Numbered from the stretch's first letter, positions 1 through 9,413 are shown. The stretch: 64,000 bases of DNA from an uncultured Halomonas sp. (GCF_947501415.1 NZ_CANMVL010000002.1:124001-188000); one strand, 5' to 3'. Program-made: numbers and translations. The notes: generated from the sequence alone by a model not told the origin.

Positions 1-689
1 ATCTTGCGCACCAGCGGCGACTCGGTCATGGCGGCGGCAATCTCGCTGGCACGGCCCGGCACCACGTTGAACACCCCGCGCGGGACACCGGCGCGCTCGG
101 CCAGCAGGGCCAGAGCGGTGGCAGAGAACGGCGTCTGGCTGGCCGGCTTGCAGACGATGGTGCAGCCTGCGGCCAATGCCGCCCCGGCCTTGCGGGTAAT
201 CATGGCCGCCGGGAAGTTCCAGGGGGTGATGGCCCCCACCACTCCGACGGGCTGCTTGGTGACCACGATACGCTGGTTGCCCTTGGCTGGAGGGATGGTT
301 TCGCCATAGACACGCCGGGCCTCCTCGGCGAACCAGCGCAGGAAGCTGGCCGCATAGGCGATCTCACCGGCGGCCTCCTTGAGCGGCTTGCCCTGCTCAT
401 GGGTCATGATCATTGCCAGGTCATTCTGATGCTCCAGCATCAGGTCATGCCACTTCATCAGGATATCGGCGCGCTCCAGGGCACTCAGCGCCCTCCAGGC
501 CGGCAGCGCGGCATAAGCGGCATCAATGGCCCGCTCGGTCTCTGCACGCCCCAGGCGCGGCACATCGCCCACGGCCTCACCGGTGGCCGGGTTGATCACC
601 TGAATCTGCTCACCGCTGTCGGCGGCCACCCAACTGCCATCGATATAGGCGAAGGGGCAGTAGAGTTGCGTTTCCTTGAGGGCTTCCAT
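1..689 (-). CDS. gabD: NAD(P)-dependent succinate-semialdehyde dehydrogenase, N-terminal part
   Basis: The first 229 codons of an aldehyde dehydrogenase that runs off the left edge of the window. The best match is the GabD type, which oxidises succinate semialdehyde to succinate at the end of the GABA shunt in the cytoplasm. Visible family motifs are EQGKPLKEA around residue 93, the cofactor-binding TPWNFPAAM around residue 150 and CKPASQTP shortly after. The catalytic Glu and Cys lie outside the window, so the substrate assignment rests on the N-terminal half only. The ATG at 689 is preceded by AGGAGA at normal spacing. Another aldehyde dehydrogenase subfamily cannot be excluded. Confidence 0.8.
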   Translation of the reverse strand, partial: MEALKETQLYCPFAYIDGSWVAADSGEQIQVINPATGEAVGDVPRLGRAETERAIDAAYAALPAWRALSALERADILMKWHDLMLEHQNDLAMIMTHEQGKPLKEAAGEIAYAASFLRWFAEEARRVYGETIPPAKGNQRIVVTKQPVGVVGAITPWNFPAAMITRKAGAALAAGCTIVCKPASQTPFSATALALLAERAGVPRGVFNVVPGRASEIAAAMTESPLVRK

Positions 690-784
690 GACGTTCTCCT
701 GCCGCATTGCGGCACTGGTCAGTTTGACCTCATGCTAAGCGCAAAGACCCCGACACTCCAAGTGACGGGGCCACCTTTTCAGGT

Positions 785-940
785 AATCGTAGTTACCGTC
801 AGACTGATAGTGAAAGGCGCCGGGGACAGGTCGGAGAGGGGGTCCGAGGACCAGGGATGGCCGAGGTAGCCTACAAGGAAGTACTCGTAGCGCCCCCTCG
901 GAGGCCTGTCGCCGGAACAGCCTTGAGCGTTACTGCCATC
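785..940. repeat. Dispersed repeat, short copy (A)
   Basis: This roughly 155-bp sequence recurs at 38630-38866 with few differences, apart from an extra segment of about 80 bp in the second copy. The inner ends at 815-845 and 890-915 are imperfect inverted repeats of each other (GGGGACAGG...GGAG.GGGGG against CCCCCTCGGAGGCCTGTC), so the unit can fold into one long stem. It sits between gabD and folX and carries no convincing gene. The small reading frame across it is conserved between the copies only because the DNA is. Confidence 0.75.
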
Positions 941-977
941 TACGATAGCCCTGGCCACATCGATTCCCACGGCGAAA

Positions 978-1379
978 TCAACGGGGCTTGCGACTCTCGG
1001 ACAGGGTGATGGAAACCGAGTCGGCGAAGCGCAGGGCATGGGGCTTGTCGATCTCGACCTGGGCCGTCAACACCTGTTCGTGAGACATGATCAGGTCGAG
1101 CACCTCGCGGGTCATGCGCTCGAGCAGCAGGAAACGGTTCTCCTCGACATGGGCGATCACCTGCTTGGTGATGGTGCGGTAGTTCAGCGCCTGCTCGATA
1201 TGATTGAACGCCACCGCCTTGTCGGCGCGATAGCGTATTACCGCGTTGATCACCACATCCTGGCGATTGGCAATCTCCTCCTCCTTGATGCCGATATGGG
1301 TGCGCAGGCGGAGGTTCTTGATGCGAATGGTCGCCAGACCATGGTCGAAGTGCTGGTCATCGATGGCGTGCAACGGCAT
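978..1379 (-). CDS. folX: Dihydroneopterin triphosphate 2'-epimerase
   Basis: A 133-residue protein of the dihydroneopterin aldolase/epimerase fold. FolX converts 7,8-dihydroneopterin triphosphate to the monapterin form, on the route to tetrahydromonapterin. The sequence carries [17 protein letters not shown] near residue 18, ALNYRTITK near 64, and [15 protein letters not shown] near 110; these follow the E. coli FolX pattern more closely than FolB. Length is normal. The ATG at 1379 has GAGGAGA seven bases upstream. It lies downstream of folE on the same strand with a 60-base gap. The two probably form an operon, since FolE makes the FolX substrate. Confidence 0.9.
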   Translation of the reverse strand: MPLHAIDDQHFDHGLATIRIKNLRLRTHIGIKEEEIANRQDVVINAVIRYRADKAVAFNHIEQALNYRTITKQVIAHVEENRFLLLERMTREVLDLIMSHEQVLTAQVEIDKPHALRFADSVSITLSESRKPR

Positions 1380-1439
1380 GGCCGGCTCTCCTCAATAGTG
1401 CGCCAGGGAAATAGATGCGAGTCGTGGCCCCGAGACGAA

Positions 1440-1997
1440 TCAACGCCCGTTGATCAGGGTCAGAAACTCCTGACGGGTCGCTGGATTCTCGCGGAAGCCA
1501 CCGAGCATCACCGAAGAGGTCATGCTGGAGTTCTGCTTCTCGACGCCACGCATCATCATGCAGAGGTGACGGGCCTCGACCACCACCGCCACGCCACGAG
1601 CGCCGGTCACCTCCTGCACGGCCTCGGCGATCTGGCGGGTGAGGCTCTCCTGGATCTGCATGCGCCGAGCGAACATGTCGACGATACGCGCAAACTTGGA
1701 GAGGCCCAGCACCTTGCCATCGGGCAGGTAGGCGATATGGCACTTGCCGATAAAGGGCAGCAGGTGATGCTCGCACATGGAGTAGAGCTCGATGTCCTTG
1801 ACCAATACCATCTCGTCGGTCTCCGACTCGAAGACGGCGCCATTGACGATCTCCTCCAGCGACTGAAGATAGCCGTGGTTGAGAAACTGCATGGCCTTGG
1901 CGGCCCGCTTTGGCGTATCACGCAGCCCTTCCCTTTCGGGGTCCTCGCCCAGTGCAAGGATAATCTGCCGATAGTGGTTGGCGAGCTCTTCTGTCAT
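1440..1997 (-). CDS. folE: GTP cyclohydrolase I
   Basis: This 185-residue enzyme opens the pterin pathway by converting GTP to 7,8-dihydroneopterin triphosphate. The zinc and catalytic residues are present: C75-E76-H77-H78 in MCEHHLLPF, and H144 and C146 in [11 protein letters not shown]. The ATG at 1997 is chosen because GGAG lies six bases upstream; a TTG at 2012 in the same frame would place that motif inside the gene. It stands upstream of folX. A perfect 10-bp inverted repeat at 2053-2078 lies 56-81 bases before the start and may regulate it. Confidence 0.93.
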   Translation of the reverse strand: MTEELANHYRQIILALGEDPEREGLRDTPKRAAKAMQFLNHGYLQSLEEIVNGAVFESETDEMVLVKDIELYSMCEHHLLPFIGKCHIAYLPDGKVLGLSKFARIVDMFARRMQIQESLTRQIAEAVQEVTGARGVAVVVEARHLCMMMRGVEKQNSSMTSSVMLGGFRENPATRQEFLTLINGR

Positions 1998-2052
1998 GGG
2001 GGGCTCCGTCAAGTCGTCGCTGGTTGCCGCGTTTCATATGCAATATATATAC

Positions 2053-2078
2053 AGAATCTTTTAGATGTAAAAGATTCT
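2053..2078. promoter_or_regulatory. Perfect inverted repeat upstream of folE
   Basis: AGAATCTTTT and AAAAGATTCT are separated by six bases, a perfect 10-bp inverted repeat in AT-rich DNA. TATATATA follows immediately on the folE side. It may be an operator overlapping the folE promoter. A terminator is less likely because no gene ends here. Confidence 0.5.
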
Positions 2079-2269
2079 ATCATCCCGAGCCTATAGTCTA
2101 TCAGCCCGCCCTCCCGGTTCGGCACTTCGCCGCCACTTTCTCGCTGTCCCTGCCCCCTGCTCGGCTCGCGACATGCTGCCGCACCCCGACAAGGTCAATG
2201 AGTCGATGCATCAGGCTGTGATAGTATGCAGGTTTTCATGCTGTGCAGACCTTTCCGCGAGAGCCCGAC

Positions 2270-2818
2270 ATGACCAAGACATCCCTGCTGCTGGGCCTGC
2301 TGCTGGCCCCCTCCCTGGCCTTCGCCGCCACCCTGGAACTGCCTGCCGATGCTCGCCTGGAAGTGCAGGTTGTCGAGTCATTGAGCCTCGACCCCGACAC
2401 ACCCCGCCATGACGACGTCCTGCTGCGGCCGGTGGCCAACGGCAGCGGGAGCCATCAGGTGCCCGATTACTGCGTGATGGTCGGCGACGCGCAGCTCGAT
2501 GGTGAGCGCATCCGCATCACCACCTCCAGCGTCACCTGTATCGATACCGAAGGCAGTGACAGCCATATCTACAGCGGCGAGATCTCCGCGGCGGCCTACG
2601 GCAGCGACGGCAAGTTCGGCATTGACGCCTGTCAGGATGGCCGCTGCGAGCTCTCTCCGGAGCACGGCTTCGAACTCCAGCTGGCCAGCGACCTGGCCAT
2701 CGAGGAGCAGGAGAACCCCTCCGAGCAGATCAATATCGAACGGCGTCAGGCCGAAGGTAACGGTGTCGCCAACCCAATCCCCGCCGATCAACCCGATCCC
2801 GACGACTCGCAACCCTGA
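2270..2818 (+). CDS. Secreted protein of unknown function
   Basis: A 182-residue protein that I do not recognise. The N-terminus is a clear signal peptide (MTKTSLLLGLLLAPSLAFAA, cleavage after AFA), so the mature protein should be periplasmic. The mature part is acidic, with two Cys pairs (one around residues 78-95, the other around 127-132 in DACQDGRC) that could form disulfides. The C-terminus is a Pro/Asp-rich tail. The ATG at 2270 starts exactly at the signal peptide; the in-frame GTG at 2243 would add nine non-hydrophobic residues. It is a single gene, convergent with srkA across a shared hairpin. Confidence 0.8.
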   Translation: MTKTSLLLGLLLAPSLAFAATLELPADARLEVQVVESLSLDPDTPRHDDVLLRPVANGSGSHQVPDYCVMVGDAQLDGERIRITTSSVTCIDTEGSDSHIYSGEISAAAYGSDGKFGIDACQDGRCELSPEHGFELQLASDLAIEEQENPSEQINIERRQAEGNGVANPIPADQPDPDDSQP

Positions 2819-2834
2819 TCTGCACTTCTTTTTG

Positions 2835-2908
2835 CAAGGGCCTGGTTTTGCAAGGGCCTGGTTTTGAAAGGGCCTGGCCTTGTCGTCCTGCGACAGGACC
2901 AGGCCCTT
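2835..2908. terminator. Bidirectional terminator with triplicated 16-bp units
   Basis: Three tandem near-copies of CAAGGGCCTGGTTTTG start at 2835, 2851 and 2867. The last one pairs with CCAGGCCCTT at 2899-2908 to give a 10-bp stem extended by inner pairing. Either of the other two copies could also pair with the same 3' arm. It lies between the convergent 2270-2818 gene and srkA. Confidence 0.7.
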
Positions 2909-2912
2909 GGCC

Positions 2913-3899
2913 TTATGCCAGCCAGCGCGGCGCGCTATCCAGCGCCAGGCGCTGCTGCTCCAGCGTTCTGATATGCGACTCCCAGTAGCCATTATCGGCC
3001 ACCCAGGGGAAGGCGGTCGGAAAGGCCGGATCCTCCCAGCGTGATACCAGCCAGGCACTGTAGCGCAGCAGCCGCAGGGTCCGTAACGGCTCGCTCAGGG
3101 CCAGTTCACGGCGGTCGAACTCACGCTGCTGCTCATAGCCTTCGATCACTTCCGAGAGCTGCATATGCCGCTCTTCGGGCGACTGTGCGGTGATCAGCAT
3201 CCACAGGTCCTGCACTGCCGGGGCCATCAGGCAGTCGTCGAAGTCCACCAGCGCGAAGTGGTCGTCGCGGCCCAGAATATTCCCGATGTGGCAGTCACCA
3301 TGGACCCGTATCTGCCGCTCCGGGCTCCAGCGATACTCCACCAGCGCCTCGTGCAGTGCCGACGTGACCCGCTCGTAGGCCTGACGCTGTCGTTGGTTCA
3401 GCCAGGGGCCGGCGAGCACCCGCTCGCGGGCATCGATCACCATCGCGTCCAGATCCAACACACCTCGCTGCTTGAAGGGGGCACGCTCCCCCACCGAATG
3501 CACGCTGCCGATCAGCTCGCCCAGGGCAAACAGATGGTCGGGATTCTCCAGCTCCGGGGCCTGGCCGGGGAGCTGTGGAAAGAGCGCAAAGCGAAACCCT
3601 TCGGCATACAGCAGGCTGCGCCCATCCTCATCACGCCACGGTGCGGCCACCGCCACGCCTGCTGACGCGAGTTCGGCGAGGAAGTCGTGCTCTTCCTGAA
3701 TGCACGCGTCGCTCCAGCGCTCTGGTCGATAGAACTTCGCCACCCAGCGACGACGCTCGTCATCATGAACCAAGTAGACTCGGTTCTCGTAGCTGTTCAG
3801 CGCAAAGGGCTCACCGGGCAGCCAGAACCCCAGCGACTCGATGGCCGCCACGACCCGAGCCGGCGACAGCGTGGAGAAGGGGTGATGATCGGCGTCCAT
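2913..3899 (-). CDS. srkA: Stress response kinase A (YihE/RdoA family)
   Basis: A 328-residue kinase of the APH-like fold. In E. coli, SrkA is a cytoplasmic Ser/Thr kinase that counters stress-induced death. The start motif SYENRVYLV is near residue 40, the catalytic loop VHGDCHIGNILG near 199 and the metal-binding LVDFDDC near 217. Length matches the family (about 325-330). The ATG at 3899 has GGAGG seven bases upstream. It appears to be transcribed alone, convergent with the secreted protein and separated by 40 bases from comF. Confidence 0.9.
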   Translation of the reverse strand: MDADHHPFSTLSPARVVAAIESLGFWLPGEPFALNSYENRVYLVHDDERRRWVAKFYRPERWSDACIQEEHDFLAELASAGVAVAAPWRDEDGRSLLYAEGFRFALFPQLPGQAPELENPDHLFALGELIGSVHSVGERAPFKQRGVLDLDAMVIDARERVLAGPWLNQRQRQAYERVTSALHEALVEYRWSPERQIRVHGDCHIGNILGRDDHFALVDFDDCLMAPAVQDLWMLITAQSPEERHMQLSEVIEGYEQQREFDRRELALSEPLRTLRLLRYSAWLVSRWEDPAFPTAFPWVADNGYWESHIRTLEQQRLALDSAPRWLA

Positions 3900-3939
3900 G
3901 GTCCATCCTCCAGAAAACTCCTACTCTACCAGGCCTGAC

Positions 3940-4656
3940 TCATGTTTCCCCCAGCGGCGTGCGGGCTATCGCCCAGGCCTCGACCTCTTCGGCCCCGGCG
4001 GCCAGGCAGGCCAGGGCCAGCGCCTCCAGGGTCGCCCCGGTGGTCATGACATCGTCGAGCAGCACCACTCGAGATGGCAGGGGCCCCTCCACGCGAAATC
4101 CGCGCCGCAGGTTGGTCCGGCGCTGTTGGCGATCGAGCCCACGCTGACTGGGCGTATCTCGCAGACGAGTGCCATGACGCAACGGCACCCTCAGTCGCAA
4201 GGCCAGACGCTTCGCCAGCCACTCTGCCTGATCGAAACCTCGGCCACGGGCACGGCTGGCATGCAGTGGCACCGGTACCAGTACCTGGGGCCAGGCCCGC
4301 GCCTCCTCGGTGAGCGACGCCTCCAGCAACGCCAGCAGCACCATCCCGGCCCTCGGCGAGGCCCGAAACTTGAAGCGCCGTACCAGCCAGGCTACCTCCT
4401 CGCTATAGCGCAGTGGTACCCGAGCACGCACGAAGGCAGGAGCGCGTCGCAGGCAAGTACCACAACGGCGCGCCTGGCAGGCCCCGGGCTGTGGCTCGGC
4501 GCAGACAGGACAGGCGGGCAGATTCCAGGGCAGTGTCTCGAAGCAGTCGCGACACCAGGGCTGAGCATCGAGAGCCGGTGCTAGGCAGAAGGCACAGCGG
4601 CCCGGCAGGGCTCGACGCAGGGCGCTGTCAACCAATGATTTTGCGCGGGTTGACAT
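3940..4656 (-). CDS. comF: ComF family phosphoribosyltransferase-like protein
   Basis: A 238-residue protein with an N-terminal four-cysteine zinc-binding region (CAFC...CPVC...CGTC, residues about 20-75) and a C-terminal phosphoribosyltransferase domain with the PRPP-binding VVLLDDVMTTGATLEA near residue 190. ComF homologues support DNA uptake or use of external DNA; the reaction is unproven. A longer in-frame start at 4833 would run into the divergent bioB gene and is rejected. The ATG at 4656 fits the family N-terminus. The start codon itself lies in the edge of a BirA-like inverted repeat, so biotin control of this gene is possible but unproven. Confidence 0.85.
   Translation of the reverse strand: MSTRAKSLVDSALRRALPGRCAFCLAPALDAQPWCRDCFETLPWNLPACPVCAEPQPGACQARRCGTCLRRAPAFVRARVPLRYSEEVAWLVRRFKFRASPRAGMVLLALLEASLTEEARAWPQVLVPVPLHASRARGRGFDQAEWLAKRLALRLRVPLRHGTRLRDTPSQRGLDRQQRRTNLRRGFRVEGPLPSRVVLLDDVMTTGATLEALALACLAAGAEEVEAWAIARTPLGET
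4625..4656. promoter_or_regulatory. BirA-like inverted repeat, distal copy
   Basis: TGTCAACC at 4626-4633 and GGTTGACA at 4648-4655 form a perfect inverted repeat with a 14-base spacer. It resembles the gammaproteobacterial BirA operator (TTGTAAACC, spacer of 14-15, mirror half). It overlaps the comF start. The TTGACA at 4650-4655 could also serve as a -35 element towards bioB. Confidence 0.5.
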
Positions 4657-4681
4657 CTCGAGCCCGGCCCGTAAGCTGTTC

Positions 4682-4710
4682 GTCAACTTTTCTATACGAA
4701 CCAAGTTGAC
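4682..4710. promoter_or_regulatory. BirA-like operator in front of bioB
   Basis: GTCAACT at 4682-4688 and AGTTGAC at 4704-4710 are inverted with a 15-base spacer containing TATACG, a possible -10 box. Position (18 bases before the bioB ATG) and layout fit a BirA repressor site for the biotin operon. Confidence 0.6.
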
Positions 4711-4727
4711 CAAAGGCGACTCCCCCC

Positions 4728-5852
4728 ATGTCTCAAGCGTCGCAAGCCTGTACAGCCGATTCCCAGACCCTAGCCGCACCGACCGAGATACGCCACGACT
4801 GGCGTCTCGATGAGATCGAGGCCCTGTTCGCACTGCCCTTCAATGACCTGCTCTATCGTGCCCAGCAGGTACATCGCGCCCACTTCGACCCCAACGCCGT
4901 TCAGGTCTCCACCCTGCTTTCGATCAAGACCGGCGCCTGCCCCGAGGACTGCAAATACTGTCCTCAGTCCGGCCATTACAACACCGGACTTGGCAAGGAG
5001 AAGCTGTTGGAGATCGAGAGGGTCGTGGAGGAGGCCCAGGCGGCAAAGGCCGCCGGGGCCAGCCGCTTCTGCATGGGAGCGGCCTGGAAGAGCCCCCGCG
5101 AGAAGGATCTCGAGGTGGTGCTGGAGATGGTCCGCCGGGTCAAGGCGCTGGGGCTCGAGACCTGCATGACCCTGGGAATGATCGATGGCGACCAGGCCGC
5201 GCGGCTCGCCCGGGCAGGGCTCGACTACTACAACCATAACCTCGATACCTCTCCCGACTACTACGGGGAGATCATCACCACGCGAACCTACGCCGATCGT
5301 CTGGATACGCTCGCTCAGGTCCGTGAGGCAGGCATGAAGGTCTGCTCTGGGGGGATTCTGGGCATGGGTGAGGCTCCCCGCGACCGAGCCGCCCTGCTCC
5401 AGCAGCTGGTACGCCTTGAGCCGCATCCGGAGTCGGTGCCAATCAACATGTTGATCAAGGTCCCCGGCACCCCTCTGGAAGATGTCGAGGATCTCGACCC
5501 CATCGAGTTCATTCGTGCCATCGCCGTGGCGCGCATCCTGATGCCGCAAAGCCATGTGCGCCTCTCCGCGGGACGCGAGCAGATGGATGACTCGACCCAG
5601 GCCCTGGCCTTCCTGGCCGGCGCCAACTCCATCTTCTATGGTGATCGGCTGTTGACTACCGCCAATCCTCAGGCGGAGCGCGACAGGGCCCTGTTCTCCC
5701 GGCTCGGCCTGCACCCGGAGCGCAGGGAAACCTGTGCCGACGACGACTGGATTCAGGCAAGCGTGGAGGCCGACCTTGTCCAGCAGTCGGCACACCGGGC
5801 CGCCGCTCGGGTCGGCGAGCTGGCCTACGATGCGACAAGCGTTGAGCCATGA
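4728..5852 (+). CDS. bioB: Biotin synthase
   Basis: A 374-residue radical-SAM enzyme that inserts sulfur into dethiobiotin, the last step of biotin synthesis. The radical [4Fe-4S] cluster ligands are C71, C75 and C78 in CPEDCKYC. The conserved segments YNHNLDTSP and the basic SAGREQM near the C-terminus are present. It is the first gene of bioBFHCD and overlaps bioF by four bases (ATGA), so translation is coupled. Two BirA-like inverted repeats lie upstream. Length is typical with a slightly extended C-terminus. Confidence 0.97.
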   Translation: MSQASQACTADSQTLAAPTEIRHDWRLDEIEALFALPFNDLLYRAQQVHRAHFDPNAVQVSTLLSIKTGACPEDCKYCPQSGHYNTGLGKEKLLEIERVVEEAQAAKAAGASRFCMGAAWKSPREKDLEVVLEMVRRVKALGLETCMTLGMIDGDQAARLARAGLDYYNHNLDTSPDYYGEIITTRTYADRLDTLAQVREAGMKVCSGGILGMGEAPRDRAALLQQLVRLEPHPESVPINMLIKVPGTPLEDVEDLDPIEFIRAIAVARILMPQSHVRLSAGREQMDDSTQALAFLAGANSIFYGDRLLTTANPQAERDRALFSRLGLHPERRETCADDDWIQASVEADLVQQSAHRAAARVGELAYDATSVEP

Positions 5853-7024
5853 CCCAGCACGACTGGACAAGCCGCCTTTCCGAACGCGCCCGCGCGTGCC
5901 GCGCTAGCGGTCTGTGGCGACACCGCACGACACGTCGGCCGACGAGTCGGCTGCGTGACTTTGCCGGCAATGACTACCTGGGCCTCTCTCGGGACCCGCG
6001 CCTGGCCGAGGCCATGGCCGAGGGAGCACGTCATTACGGAGGCGGGGCCCGAGCCTCGCACATGGTCAACGGCCACCTGGCGGTTCACGAGACCCTGGAG
6101 TGTCGTCTCGCCGAGCTCACCGGTCGGCCCCGGGCGCTGCTCTTCTCCACCGGCTACATGGCCAACCTGGGTGTGCTCCAGTCGCTCTGTGACCCGCATA
6201 CCCGGGTCTTTCAGGACCGCCTCAACCACGCCTCACTGCTGGATGGCGCCAGGCTGGCCGGGGCCTGTTCGCGTCGTTTCCACCATGCCGACCTCTCCGA
6301 CCTCGAGCGACTACTGGCGCGCAGCCAGGCCGACCACCCCAGGCTGGTGGTGAGCGACGGTGTCTTCAGCATGGATGGCGACATTGCCGATATTCCCGGC
6401 CTGGCGGCCACCGCTCGTCGCCACGCTGCCTGGCTGATGATCGACGATGCCCACGGCATGGGCGTGCTGGGCGAGCGAGGCGACGGCTGCGTGGGCCGCA
6501 ACTACGGCGTCGATGAGGTAGCCGTGCTGGTCGGCACCTTGGGCAAGGGGCTTGGCACCGCCGGGGCCTTCGTCGCGGGGAGCGAGGCTCTGATCGAGCA
6601 CCTGACCCAGTTCGCGCGCCCCTACATCTACACAACGGCTCAACCACCCGGGGTGGCGGCCGCCACCCTGGCAGCCCTGGATATCCTTGCTGAAGAGCCG
6701 GAACGGCACGCGCGTCTGCATGCCCTGATTGCCCGCTTCCGCGCGGCAGCAAGCGAGCTCGGGCTACCGCTGATGGCCAGCGCCACACCGATTCAGCCAA
6801 TCGTGCTCGGCGACAACACAACGACCATGGCCTGGGCCACACGGCTCGCCGAACGTGGCATCAATGTCGGCGCCATTCGCGAGCCTACCGTGCCACGCGG
6901 GAAGGCTCGGTTGCGTATTACCCTCTCCGCCGACCACACCGACGATGATATAGACGCCCTGATCGATGCCCTTGCCGAATGCCAGAAGAGGAGTGTCATG
7001 GCCAATGGGGAACCCCTGTCATGA
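5849..7024 (+). CDS. bioF: 8-amino-7-oxononanoate synthase
   Basis: A 391-residue PLP enzyme of the alpha-oxoamine synthase family that condenses pimeloyl-ACP with alanine. Visible features are [15 protein letters not shown] near residue 32, [11 protein letters not shown] near 68, the [10 protein letters not shown] aspartate region near 200, and the PLP lysine in [14 protein letters not shown] near 230. It overlaps bioB and bioH by four bases each. Length is normal for the family. Confidence 0.96.
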   Translation: MTQHDWTSRLSERARACRASGLWRHRTTRRPTSRLRDFAGNDYLGLSRDPRLAEAMAEGARHYGGGARASHMVNGHLAVHETLECRLAELTGRPRALLFSTGYMANLGVLQSLCDPHTRVFQDRLNHASLLDGARLAGACSRRFHHADLSDLERLLARSQADHPRLVVSDGVFSMDGDIADIPGLAATARRHAAWLMIDDAHGMGVLGERGDGCVGRNYGVDEVAVLVGTLGKGLGTAGAFVAGSEALIEHLTQFARPYIYTTAQPPGVAAATLAALDILAEEPERHARLHALIARFRAAASELGLPLMASATPIQPIVLGDNTTTMAWATRLAERGINVGAIREPTVPRGKARLRITLSADHTDDDIDALIDALAECQKRSVMANGEPLS

Positions 7025-7773
7025 CCCGCCTGGTGTTACTTTCCGGCTGGGGTATCGATGCGCGAGTCTGGCAGCCCCTGGCAAACCTGTGGCCTGCCGG
7101 GATCACCATCGAGACGCCAGACTGGCCGGGCTACGGGGCCCAGCCGGCCCTTGAGCATCCTGCAGACCTGGAGGCCCTTGCCGGGACGTTTATCGACGAC
7201 CTCCCCCGAGACGCCGTCTGGGTTGGCTGGTCCCTGGGGGGGCTGCTGGCAACCACCCTGCTCGGCCTTGCGTCGACTGCGCTTCCCCCGCCCCGGGGGC
7301 TGATCCAGATCGGCATGGGCCCACGCTTTTGCCACCCAGAGGGGGTGACACAGCAGGAGCTTGGCCGCTTCCGCCGTGCCTTCACTCGAGACCCGAACGC
7401 GACCCTGGCACATTTTCGACGCTGGATGCTGCGCGGGGAGGCGTCTCCCCGGGACGCTTACCGACACCTTCTCGACCTGCTCGGGGAGGGCCCTCCCCCC
7501 GATTTGGCTACCCTTGCCGCCGGGCTGCAATGGCTTGCCGAGCTCGACAACAGTCGCCCCCTGGCCGAGCCACCCTGCCCGATGCGCCTCCTGTCTGGAA
7601 CCGACGACCCACTGCTGCCCGCGACACGACGGCAAGATGCCGATCGCACCATCGACGGGGCCGGCCACTGCCCCATGCTGTCACGTCCAAACACCCTGGT
7701 GACGACTCTGATTGAACTCTCCCGGGAGTGCCTTGGGAGTAGGAGCGCGGCCAATCTCGAGGTGCTGCCATGA
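7021..7773 (+). CDS. bioH: Pimeloyl-[ACP] methyl ester esterase
   Basis: A 250-residue alpha/beta hydrolase that removes the methyl ester from pimeloyl-ACP after BioC-primed chain elongation. The nucleophile elbow GWSLGG (Ser at residue 71), the acid region SGTDDPLLP near 199 and the histidine in GAGHCPM near 218 form the triad. The ATG at 7021 overlaps the bioF stop (ATGA) and matches the BioH N-terminus LVLLSGWG; an upstream in-frame start at 6979 would lie within bioF. Its place between bioF and bioC supports the assignment over other small esterases. Confidence 0.92.
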   Translation: MTRLVLLSGWGIDARVWQPLANLWPAGITIETPDWPGYGAQPALEHPADLEALAGTFIDDLPRDAVWVGWSLGGLLATTLLGLASTALPPPRGLIQIGMGPRFCHPEGVTQQELGRFRRAFTRDPNATLAHFRRWMLRGEASPRDAYRHLLDLLGEGPPPDLATLAAGLQWLAELDNSRPLAEPPCPMRLLSGTDDPLLPATRRQDADRTIDGAGHCPMLSRPNTLVTTLIELSRECLGSRSAANLEVLP

Positions 7774-8582
7774 ATTCACCAGCCATGAATTCACCAGACT
7801 TGACTCCCACGGTGGCATCCGGCGGCTGGCAACAGCGGGTATCCCATGCCTTTTCACGCGCCGCCGATGATTACGAGCGTCTGGCGGCGGCACAGCAGGA
7901 CATGGGCGAAACCCTCTGGGCCAGGCTACCCCGGGGAGCAATGCATATCCTCGATCTCGGGTGCGGCCCGGGTAGCTGGAGCCAGCGACTGGCCGATGAT
8001 TATGCACCCGACGCCCGCGTCATCGGCCTCGATATCGCCCCGGGAATGCTGGAAGTCGCCCAACGAGAGCGAGGCGACAAGGTGCACTGGGTCTGCGGTG
8101 ATGCCGGCGCACTACCACTGCCCGATGCCAGCCTGGAGCTGGTGTTCTCCAACCTGGCCGTTCAATGGTGCCCCGACCTCGACGCCGTGATGGTCGAGCT
8201 GCATCGCACGCTGCGCCCCGGCGGTCGCGCCCTGATCAACACCCTCGGCCCCGAGACCCTGAGCGAAGTGGGCTACGCCTGGAAGCGGCCCGGTCGTCAC
8301 GCCGCCCTGCTCGACTTTCGCAGCCCCGAACACTATCGCAAGGCCGCCTGCCTGGCGGGTTTTCGTCGCGTCGCGGTCAAGGTAAGTCGGCCAAGATTCC
8401 ATTATCCCGACATGACCGCGGTAATGGCCTCCATCAAGGGCATCGGTGCCCAGGCCTCACGCCCCAGGGGCCATCTGACCCGGGCCGACCTTGTTCGCGC
8501 CTCACAACGGTTCGAAGCCCTGCGTGAACCCGAGGGGCTGCCCGTCACCTATCACCTACTGACGCTGGAGCTCGAACGCTAA
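7770..8582 (+). CDS. bioC: Malonyl-[ACP] O-methyltransferase
   Basis: A 270-residue SAM-dependent methyltransferase that methylates malonyl-ACP, disguising it so that fatty acid synthase can build pimeloyl-ACP. SAM motif I is ILDLGCGPGSWS near residue 60; the conserved FSNLAVQWC follows near 125. The start is ambiguous: a 15-bp direct repeat (ATGAATTCACCAG..) places two in-frame ATGs at 7770 and 7785. The first overlaps the bioH stop and is used here. Confidence 0.94.
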   Translation: MNSPAMNSPDLTPTVASGGWQQRVSHAFSRAADDYERLAAAQQDMGETLWARLPRGAMHILDLGCGPGSWSQRLADDYAPDARVIGLDIAPGMLEVAQRERGDKVHWVCGDAGALPLPDASLELVFSNLAVQWCPDLDAVMVELHRTLRPGGRALINTLGPETLSEVGYAWKRPGRHAALLDFRSPEHYRKAACLAGFRRVAVKVSRPRFHYPDMTAVMASIKGIGAQASRPRGHLTRADLVRASQRFEALREPEGLPVTYHLLTLELER

Positions 8583-8583
8583 T

Positions 8584-9285
8584 ATGGCCGCCTACCTTGT
8601 CACCGGCACGGATACCGACGCCGGCAAGACCCTGGTCACGTCTGGCTTGCTGGCCCTGGCACGCCGCAAGGGACTAACGACCCTGGGCCTCAAGCCCGTA
8701 GCCTCAGGCAGTGAGCCCACCGATGCGGGCCTGCGCAATACCGACGCCCTGGCATTACAGGCCTGCAGCCACCCCGCGGTGTCCTATGCCACGGTCAATC
8801 CCCACGCCTTTTCGCCGGCGATAGCGCCTCACCTCGCCGCTCGAGATGCGGGTGTCACGCTCACGCTCGACGCCTTGAGCGAGAGCATGCGCGAAAGGCT
8901 GGGCCTGGGTCGGGACCTCACCCTGCTGGAGGGCGCCGGTGGCTGGCGGGTGCCGCTGAATGCCCGGGAGGACCTCTCCGGCCTGGCAACGCAGCTGGCG
9001 CTACCGGTGATTCTGGTGGTTGGCCTCCGGCTCGGCTGCATCAGTCACGCACGATTGACGGCCGAGGCAATACGCGCCGACGGTCTGCGGCTGGCCGGCT
9101 GGGCCGGCAGCCTCGTCGATCCCGCATTCGGCAACGACGAAGGTCTTTATCGCGACAACCTGGCAACGCTGGCGAGAACGCTGGACGCCCGCTGCCTGGG
9201 TGTCGTTCCGCACCTGCCGGCCTGCGACCCGCCTGCACTGGCCGTGGCGGCTGCCGACCACCTGGAGTTGCCCGATGATCATTGA
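8584..9285 (+). CDS. bioD: Dethiobiotin synthetase
   Basis: A 233-residue ATP-dependent carboxylase that closes the ureido ring of dethiobiotin. The P-loop GTDTDAGKT lies at residues 8-16, followed by LKPVASG near 37 and the EGAGGWRVPL segment near 119. It is the last gene of the bioBFHCD run and begins one base after the bioC stop. Next comes a tRNA gene; bioA lies 22 kb further on, beyond the island. Confidence 0.95.
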   Translation: MAAYLVTGTDTDAGKTLVTSGLLALARRKGLTTLGLKPVASGSEPTDAGLRNTDALALQACSHPAVSYATVNPHAFSPAIAPHLAARDAGVTLTLDALSESMRERLGLGRDLTLLEGAGGWRVPLNAREDLSGLATQLALPVILVVGLRLGCISHARLTAEAIRADGLRLAGWAGSLVDPAFGNDEGLYRDNLATLARTLDARCLGVVPHLPACDPPALAVAAADHLELPDDH

Positions 9286-9328
9286 CTTGTCCGTGTGCGT
9301 CCGTAAAATACCACGCCAGCCTATCCGT

Positions 9329-9413
<85 letters not shown>

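Noticed and set aside
3940..4833. Longer ComF start at 4833
   Set aside because: It would overlap the bioB start and operator, and the extra 59 residues have no family similarity.
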